Below are positions 7,069 to 10,714 of a stretch of 10,714 bases of DNA, piece by piece. Numbering within the stretch: the first letter of the stretch is position 1; the number at the start of each line of letters is the position of its first letter. A model generated the notes under the pieces. That model ran no database searches. It was given only the letters and a program-made list of their open reading frames with translations, and had not been told where the DNA came from. Source of the DNA: an uncultured delta proteobacterium (GTDB lineage: Bacteria > UBA10199 > GCA-002796325 > 1-14-0-20-49-13); NCBI GenBank assembly GCA_903868375.1, contig CAIPVD010000195.1, positions 1-10,714 on the forward strand, given 5' to 3'. The position numbers and the translations under genes are program-made.

Positions 7069-7318
7069 ATAAACCGCCTCCCAGGCATAGATGTAAGCAT
7101 GAAGTGTGCCACTTATTACCTATTGCAATTGACTGAATTTGTTGGTTATTTTTGTAGCGGAATTGAGTTGAGTGGGTGTTTTTTTACAGCGTTGTCAATA
7201 ATATGGCAGCCATTAAGATACTAGAGCTTTTTCTAATGACGAACACGAAACGAATCAGAAAAAAGCCCCGGAAAGAATTTCTCCTTTCCAGGGCTTTTGC
7301 ATGATTTGTGTTACTAAA
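7069..7318. other. Intergenic region between two minus-strand genes
   Basis: This 250-base, AT-rich gap holds the ribosome binding site of the propeller gene next to its ATG and the intrinsic terminator of the upstream Thr/Lys-rich gene. A minus-strand TTGACA (7198-7193) looks like a -35 box, but no acceptable -10 lies at the right distance. The propeller promoter is therefore not located. No small ORF or RNA gene was recognised. Confidence 0.5.
7261..7298 (-). terminator. Rho-independent terminator of the Thr/Lys-rich protein gene
   Basis: Bases 7261-7275 pair with 7284-7298 around an 8-base loop, with a single C/A mismatch (7269/7290). The stem has an upper GGAAAG/CTTTCC part and a lower AAAAGCCC/GGGCTTTT part. 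On the minus strand the stem is followed by a T-run (TTTTTTCTGATT), as expected for transcription leftward. It begins about 20 bases past the stop of the gene ending at 7319. The T-rich other side could give some termination in the + direction, but there is no gene to serve there. Confidence 0.88.
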
Positions 7319-7876
7319 CTATTTCTTCTTCGTTGCTGTTTGTATGTCCTTTAAAATGATCGCGCGAATATTGTCGCGGATATCCGAACCTGTATATGGG
7401 CTGGTGCTAACGATTCTGTGCGTGCCGGTGGTTAACATCGCTGTCTGTGTCGGTGTCAGGTTCAACTCTTTCATGAGAACCTTATTGTTCTTATCTTTTA
7501 TCGTATATTCGGTGATATATTCCGTTCCTGCCTGGCGATAGTTCCATTCGATGTTCATTTCTTTTATAGCGCCTTTCTTAACATCTACCATGGCTATCCC
7601 TGCCTTGCCTGACGGAGAAACCACTTCTTCGGTTTTCATCTTAATATTCTTTGCCTTGACCTCTTGCTTTGTCGTTGTCGACGTATCTGTGGTTACGACC
7701 TTTTCTTTGGCGGTGGCGCCCGTAGTCGTATCCTTTAAATTTACCTTTGTTGTCGTGACGCCGTTGACCGTGGTCGTCTTTTCCTTTGCCTTAACCGTTT
7801 CATCTGCCCCACGAACGTATCCGCTTATTGCGAACGTGAACGTGAGAGCCAACATCATTACTAGCACCTTCTTCAT
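7319..7876 (-). CDS. Thr/Lys-rich exported protein of unknown function
   Basis: A 185-residue protein not recognised as any family. Residues 1-23 form a signal peptide, probably cut after GYVRGA. Residues about 28-75 are low-complexity Thr/Lys/Val (for example KEKTTTVNGVTTTKVNLK). The C-terminal half (about 85-175) has mixed alternating hydrophobic segments suggesting a small beta-rich domain, with phrases such as EWNYRQAGTEYITEYTIKD. There is no cysteine in the protein. It is likely periplasmic or on the cell surface. The start is supported by a strong AAAGGAGGGGG just upstream of the ATG. The gene follows the LOG-family gene by 87 bases on the same strand, but a separate promoter is possible. 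It ends at a strong terminator, which suggests a discrete, well-expressed unit. Confidence 0.75.
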   Translation of the reverse strand: MKKVLVMMLALTFTFAISGYVRGADETVKAKEKTTTVNGVTTTKVNLKDTTTGATAKEKVVTTDTSTTTKQEVKAKNIKMKTEEVVSPSGKAGIAMVDVKKGAIKEMNIEWNYRQAGTEYITEYTIKDKNNKVLMKELNLTPTQTAMLTTGTHRIVSTSPYTGSDIRDNIRAIILKDIQTATKKK

Positions 7877-7916
7877 ACCCCCTCCTTTTGTTGTTGTTTA
7901 CCGATCGACAGGCCGC

Positions 7917-7945
7917 ATATTACAGGTGCAGAATGAGCATTGCAA
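7917..7945 (-). promoter_or_regulatory. Possible promoter of the Thr/Lys-rich protein gene
   Basis: On the minus strand, TTGCAA (7945-7940, four of six -35 matches) and TAATAT (7922-7917, four of six -10 matches) are 17 bases apart. The predicted start near 7910 would give a leader of about 34 bases carrying the strong AAAGGAGGGGG site. The alternative is read-through from the LOG-family gene, since no terminator is evident between them. Confidence 0.35.
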
Positions 7946-7963
7946 TAAAAAACTCAATGTTTG

Positions 7964-8554
7964 TTACTTCAATTTCTTTAGATCAAACCATTTATTATCT
8001 ATCTTTGGAGGTATGTAGGTTCGAATATGTTCCAGCGCTTCTTCTGGACCGGAAGCTATATAGAATAATTTCTTGCTGTCAGGTTTTATGAATCTTTCTT
8101 TTTCCATCGCCTTACATAGTCGTAGGATGGGAGCGAAGAAATCGTTTATGTTGATGAATACCACCGGCTTTTCGTGGTATGCCAATTGTTTCAGAGTTAA
8201 TATCTCGAAGATCTCTTCGATGGTGCCAAATCCTCCGGGAAGCGCGATGAAAGCGGACGACTTTTCCTCCATCACGGCTTTTCTCTCCCTCATGCCTTTG
8301 GTGACGATCATCTCTTCGGCATCGAGATATGCGATGCCATGCCTATGCAGTTTCTCCGGCATAACGGCATGTACGTGTCCGCCGCTTTTTTGAACGGATC
8401 TTGCCAGCTGCCCCATAAGACCGATCGCGCCGCCGCCATAGACAAGGTCGTAGTCATTCTGGGCAAGAAGGGTGCCGAGCTTTTCCGCGACATCAAAGTA
8501 AACTTCAGGCACCGCATCGCTAGACGAACAATAAACGCATATTTTTGATCTCAT
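7964..8554 (-). CDS. LOG-family protein (cytokinin riboside 5'-monophosphate phosphoribohydrolase type, TIGR00730-like)
   Basis: A 196-residue cytosolic Rossmann-fold protein of the 'lysine decarboxylase-like' LOG family. It starts with the expected ICVYCSSSD (5-13). It then has VYGGGAIGLMG (38-48), GMRERKAVM (87-95) and the signature PGGFGTIEE (106-114), whose residues form the nucleotide-binding and catalytic site that hydrolyses nucleoside monophosphates to base and ribose 5-phosphate. Length and motif order match family members closely. Despite the historical name, lysine decarboxylase activity is not expected. The physiological substrate in this bacterium is unknown. The ATG is preceded by GGGGAA with almost no spacing and by a -10-like TAAAAT, so translation may be leaderless. 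The gene diverges from the Delta-60 gene. Confidence 0.93.
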   Translation of the reverse strand: MRSKICVYCSSSDAVPEVYFDVAEKLGTLLAQNDYDLVYGGGAIGLMGQLARSVQKSGGHVHAVMPEKLHRHGIAYLDAEEMIVTKGMRERKAVMEEKSSAFIALPGGFGTIEEIFEILTLKQLAYHEKPVVFININDFFAPILRLCKAMEKERFIKPDSKKLFYIASGPEEALEHIRTYIPPKIDNKWFDLKKLK

Positions 8555-8560
8555 TTCCCC

Positions 8561-8587
8561 ATTTTAGTATTACCGTTGCTTCGACAA
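8561..8587 (-). promoter_or_regulatory. Possible promoter of the LOG-family gene
   Basis: The minus strand has TAAAAT (8566-8561, five of six -10 matches) ending six bases before the ATG. TTGTCG (8587-8582, four of six) lies only 15 bases upstream as a -35, which is short. If used, transcription would start at or next to the start codon. Confidence 0.25.
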
Positions 8588-8648
8588 TTCAAGCAGAAAA
8601 CCACCCATTGCGCTCGACCGACGATAAATCGGTAATAAAAACTTTGTG

Positions 8649-8677
8649 TTGAATCTAGTCCCCTTAAAGCCTATAAG
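8649..8677 (+). promoter_or_regulatory. Possible promoter of the Delta-60 propeller gene
   Basis: TTGAAT (8649-8654, four of six) and TATAAG (8672-8677, five of six) are separated by exactly 17 bases. The transcript would start around the ATG at 8684, giving a leaderless mRNA. The -10 box lies in a small inverted repeat, AGCCT-ATA-AGGCT (8668-8680). A competing reading is that AAGG (8675-8678), five bases before the ATG, is a Shine-Dalgarno site and the true promoter lies further upstream. Confidence 0.4.
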
Positions 8678-8683
8678 GCTAGC

Positions 8684-10300
8684 ATGCAGAAAAAACTAAG
8701 GGCCGGCGTGCTCTTCAGCCTAATGTTTGTTGCAATGGTTGTCTCGGTCTTGTTCGGCGGTTCCGGAGGTTGCGGATGCAGCTCAAACGGGACCGGAAAA
8801 ACTGATACCGCCAATATTTCTCCGTCTCCCAGCCCGGCTCCAGTAGCGCCTTCAGCGACCGGCGATCAACCTTCGGGGAGTGGATCTGCATCCGAGCAGT
8901 CATGTAAAAATGTGATAGGTCTTGAACTCGACCCTGATTTTGCAGACGCTGGTTTGTTCTCCATGGATTTTGGACAGGGTAAGCCCGACCTTGGCAATTC
9001 CATTGCCGTGCAGGCAGATGGAAAGATATTGGTCTCCGGTTATGTTAATTGGAGCGGTGTTGGTGTTCATGATGCAAGATTGGGGCTGGTCCGCCTTGAT
9101 ACGGATGGAACTCTCGATAGTTCCTTCGGCAATAACGGCGTGGTCATCATCGATAGCTGTCATTCATTCTGGGGAGTTCAATGGTGGGCGTTGCATGGTC
9201 TTGCACTTCAATCTGATGGAAAGATATTGGTAGGCGGTGACTGTTCCATGAGGGCCGAGATATTCAGGCTGGATACTAATGGCAGCATAGATGCTGGTTT
9301 TGGAACGGGTGGATCGGCCTTTATAGCCGCTGACGTAGCAGGTGGTAATTGGTCGGCCGTGTTCTCCCTTGCCACACAGATAGACGATGACGGCAAAGAA
9401 AATATTATCGTTGGTGGAATAGCCAACACGATAAACGATGGCAGTTGGGGAGTTGAACCCGTTTGGCTGCTTGCGCGCTTTGATGAGAACGGTCAATTGG
9501 ATAACTCGTTTGGAGGCCAGCGCTCGCGCCCTGACGATCCAGCGCCACATCCAGGTATGGTGATGGAAAGCTGGGGAACTCATCATAACGATGGCATAAG
9601 GGACCTGATCGTCCTAGACGACGGGAGTATCATAGCATATGGCAATTCCAGTAGGGCAGATTCGCAGCTAAATGTCGATTTTGCGGTCGCACGTTTCACT
9701 CCTGACGGCAAACTTGATACGGGCTTTGGTTTGAATGGCCTGACGACTATCGATTTTGGCGGGAACGATTGGGCATATTCTATATCTCTTGGGCTTGATG
9801 GCAAGCTGATAGGCGGAGCGCATGTTAATTGCTGCTGGGAAACAAGTAGAGCAGGCCTCTTTTCGCTTAATGAGGACGGTTCCATAGATACTTCGTTCGG
9901 AGTTAATGGCAAGGCCACCATCGATATGGGTCTTGGCCATCAGAGCTTCGGCAACAGCGTAGTGGTTCTTCCCGACGGCACTATTATCTTGGGCGGCTAC
10001 GCCAATAACGGCCTCGGAATAACAGATCAGGTCGATTGGTGGCTGAACGATGATTTTGGTATAGCGGTGATAGATCGCGATGGCGCTTCCAGCACGACCT
10101 TCAGGACCGATTTTTATGGAAAGGGCGATGGGATAAATTCCATAGCCTTGACCGATGAGGTATTTGACGGAACGACCGGAGATCTTTTATCGTTCAAAAT
10201 AGTTGCAGCCGGAACGACGATAAAACCTCCTCGCATTGACCAAGACTTCGCTATTGCCCGCTACAGGTCAGTTATCACCAAGGTTTGCACCAGCAAATAG
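8684..10300 (+). CDS. Delta-60 repeat beta-propeller protein, putative lipoprotein
   Basis: A 538-residue exported protein. Residues 1-29 are a signal sequence ending FGGSGGC, and C30 (or C32) may be lipidated, although the lipobox is not canonical. A Ser/Pro/Thr-rich linker runs to about residue 74. The rest is built of repeated blades of the Delta-60 type: a 'R-x-D-x-x-G-x-L-D-x-x-FG-x-x-G' strand pair, then 'DGKILVGG'. Copies of the first motif start near residues 136, 194, 264, 336 and 393, with degenerate ones near 82 and 461. 'DGKIL', 'DGSII' and 'DGTII' elements are at 112, 178, 313 and 431. This architecture suggests a propeller on the cell surface or in the periplasm with a binding rather than enzymatic role; no catalytic motif was seen. 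Cys residues at 74, 159, 187, 383, 384 and 535 could form disulfides. Confidence 0.82.
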   Translation: MQKKLRAGVLFSLMFVAMVVSVLFGGSGGCGCSSNGTGKTDTANISPSPSPAPVAPSATGDQPSGSGSASEQSCKNVIGLELDPDFADAGLFSMDFGQGKPDLGNSIAVQADGKILVSGYVNWSGVGVHDARLGLVRLDTDGTLDSSFGNNGVVIIDSCHSFWGVQWWALHGLALQSDGKILVGGDCSMRAEIFRLDTNGSIDAGFGTGGSAFIAADVAGGNWSAVFSLATQIDDDGKENIIVGGIANTINDGSWGVEPVWLLARFDENGQLDNSFGGQRSRPDDPAPHPGMVMESWGTHHNDGIRDLIVLDDGSIIAYGNSSRADSQLNVDFAVARFTPDGKLDTGFGLNGLTTIDFGGNDWAYSISLGLDGKLIGGAHVNCCWETSRAGLFSLNEDGSIDTSFGVNGKATIDMGLGHQSFGNSVVVLPDGTIILGGYANNGLGITDQVDWWLNDDFGIAVIDRDGASSTTFRTDFYGKGDGINSIALTDEVFDGTTGDLLSFKIVAAGTTIKPPRIDQDFAIARYRSVITKVCTSK

Positions 10301-10330
10301 ATCATCACTTACATTTATCGCCATAACCGC

Positions 10331-10361
10331 TTATTGCACTTATTGCACCTACGCGGTGCAA
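10331..10361. repeat. Tandem 9-bp repeat leading into a hairpin
   Basis: TTATTGCAC occurs twice back to back (10331-10339 and 10340-10348). The second copy forms the left arm of a perfect 7-bp inverted repeat, TTGCACC (10343-10349), TACGC loop, GGTGCAA (10355-10361). It lies between the Delta-60 gene stop and the toxin-antitoxin promoter. The downstream sequence has only TTTT after a GAGTGG spacer, so it is a poor intrinsic terminator. It could terminate weakly or be an operator for the antitoxin, about 30 bases upstream of the -35 box. Confidence 0.45.
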
Positions 10362-10390
10362 GAGTGGTTTTGGAGCGCTAAAATTCGCGT

Positions 10391-10419
10391 TTGACAAAAC
10401 ACCTATCTGGTATTACAAT
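10391..10419 (+). promoter_or_regulatory. Near-consensus sigma-70-type promoter of the toxin-antitoxin operon
   Basis: TTGACA (10391-10396, perfect -35), a 17-base spacer and TACAAT (10414-10419, five of six -10). The predicted start is near 10426, followed by AAGGAG (10437-10442) six bases before the antitoxin ATG. It is the best promoter in the window. Such operons are usually repressed by the antitoxin or the complex, so a nearby operator is likely; no clear dyad overlaps the -10. Confidence 0.75.
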
Positions 10420-10448
10420 AACTCAAAACGTAAGACAAGGAGTGTAAA

Positions 10449-10658
10449 ATGACATACGGGCTTATTTCGTCGAAATATCAGATAGTCATACCAAAAGATG
10501 TAAGACAGGCGGCGGGGCTAAAGCCGGGCCAGAGGCTGATAATCTATACCAAGGATAACGTCATCTTTATGATCCCCGAGATAGCGACATCTAAATTGAA
10601 AGGCTATTGCGATGGCATGGATGTTTCCAGTGTTCGCGACGAGGAAGACAGATCATGA
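10449..10658 (+). CDS. vapB: AbrB/MazE/SpoVT-type antitoxin (VapB-like)
   Basis: A 69-residue protein with the swapped-hairpin AbrB DNA-binding fold at residues 4-45: 'LISSKYQIVIPKDVRQAAGLKPGQRLII' is a typical SpoVT_AbrB pattern, here split by its hinge PKDVRQAAGL. The acidic C-terminal tail (about 46-69, ending in DEEDRS) would wrap around and inhibit the toxin. It is preceded by a strong AAGGAG site and a near-consensus promoter. Its TGA overlaps the ATG of a PIN-domain gene (ATGA), the standard layout of an antitoxin-toxin pair. The MazEF type is excluded by the PIN-like partner. The family assignment is firm; the exact VapB class is not determined. Confidence 0.88.
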   Translation: MTYGLISSKYQIVIPKDVRQAAGLKPGQRLIIYTKDNVIFMIPEIATSKLKGYCDGMDVSSVRDEEDRS

Positions 10659-10714
10659 AGATACTCATCGATTCATCTGCATGGCTTGAACTTTTTTCTG
10701 GCGGTAGGCACGCC
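10655..10714 (+). CDS. vapC: PIN-domain ribonuclease toxin, VapC-like (N-terminal fragment)
   Basis: Only 20 codons are present before the window ends. The N-terminus MKILIDSSAWLELF matches the first strand of PIN-domain proteins, where the Asp (D6) is the first of the acidic residues that bind the catalytic metal and 'DSSAWLE' is the typical VapC opening. VapC toxins cut tRNA or rRNA and are neutralised by their VapB partner. The ATG overlaps the antitoxin stop by four bases. The rest of the protein, including the other acidic residues, is outside the window. Confidence 0.8.
   Translation, partial: MKILIDSSAWLELFSGGRHA

Noticed and set aside
6647..7072. Plus-strand hydrophobic open frame opposite the propeller N-terminus
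   Set aside because: Its hydrophobic look comes from the complement of Ser/Thr/Gly-rich codons; the opposite frame has a lipoprotein-like signal and Asp boxes.
7551..8018. Plus-strand Val/Phe-rich open frame opposite the Thr/Lys-rich protein
   Set aside because: Val and Phe runs are the expected complement of Thr/Lys codons, and the minus-strand frame has a signal peptide and strong ribosome binding site.
8617..8633. Inverted repeat ACCGA/TCGGT between the LOG and Delta-60 genes
   Set aside because: The 5-bp arms with a 7-base spacer are too short to separate from chance, and there is no adjacent T-run or promoter alignment.

Overview
The window looks like chromosomal DNA of a Gram-negative, respiring bacterium. 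Evidence for this is c-type cytochromes, a quinol-oxidising Rieske/cytochrome b complex, a Tat export pathway, an outer-membrane-barrel-like protein and several exported or lipoprotein-type proteins. The Delta-60 repeat protein and the multiheme cytochrome suggest a deltaproteobacterial-type lineage (Desulfobacterota, Myxococcota or relatives), but this is inference and the phylum is uncertain. No rRNA, tRNA, CRISPR array, transposase or phage gene was seen.

Layout. Positions 1-1053 (+): the tail of a small c-type cytochrome gene, then tatA and tatC, which overlap. Positions 995-3248 (-): a tight three-gene operon in the order Rieske protein, cytochrome b, pentaheme membrane-anchored cytochrome c. 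Each junction is a 4-base ATGA overlap, and the operon runs convergently into the 3' end of tatC with a 59-base overlap. Positions 3390-4130 (+): an exported beta-barrel-like protein, divergent from the Rieske gene. Positions 4162-7068 (-): a large lipoprotein-like Asp-box (BNR) beta-propeller. Positions 7319-8554 (-): a LOG-family nucleotide phosphoribohydrolase followed by a Thr/Lys-rich exported protein of unknown function, which ends at a clear intrinsic terminator. Positions 8684-10300 (+): a Delta-60-repeat beta-propeller, probably a lipoprotein. Positions 10449-10714 (+): an AbrB-type antitoxin and the start of a PIN-domain toxin (VapBC-like), behind a near-consensus promoter and cut by the window end.

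How the genes fit together. The first 3.25 kb is a respiratory module. Quinol would be oxidised by the cytochrome b/Rieske core, electrons would pass to the pentaheme cytochrome in place of a classical cytochrome c1, and then possibly to a small soluble cytochrome such as the one truncated at the left edge. The Rieske protein carries a twin-arginine signal, and TatA/TatC lie next door, so the export machinery and its probable substrate are encoded together. The rest is accessory: cell-surface propeller proteins, a housekeeping LOG enzyme and a toxin-antitoxin pair.

Nothing here is convincingly a wholly new system. The items most worth a second look are the unusual composition of the Rieske/cytochrome b complex, the coding overlap between tatC and its cytochrome gene, the uncharacterised Thr/Lys-rich exported protein, and a recurring arrangement of promoter-like -10 boxes 6-7 bases before start codons.
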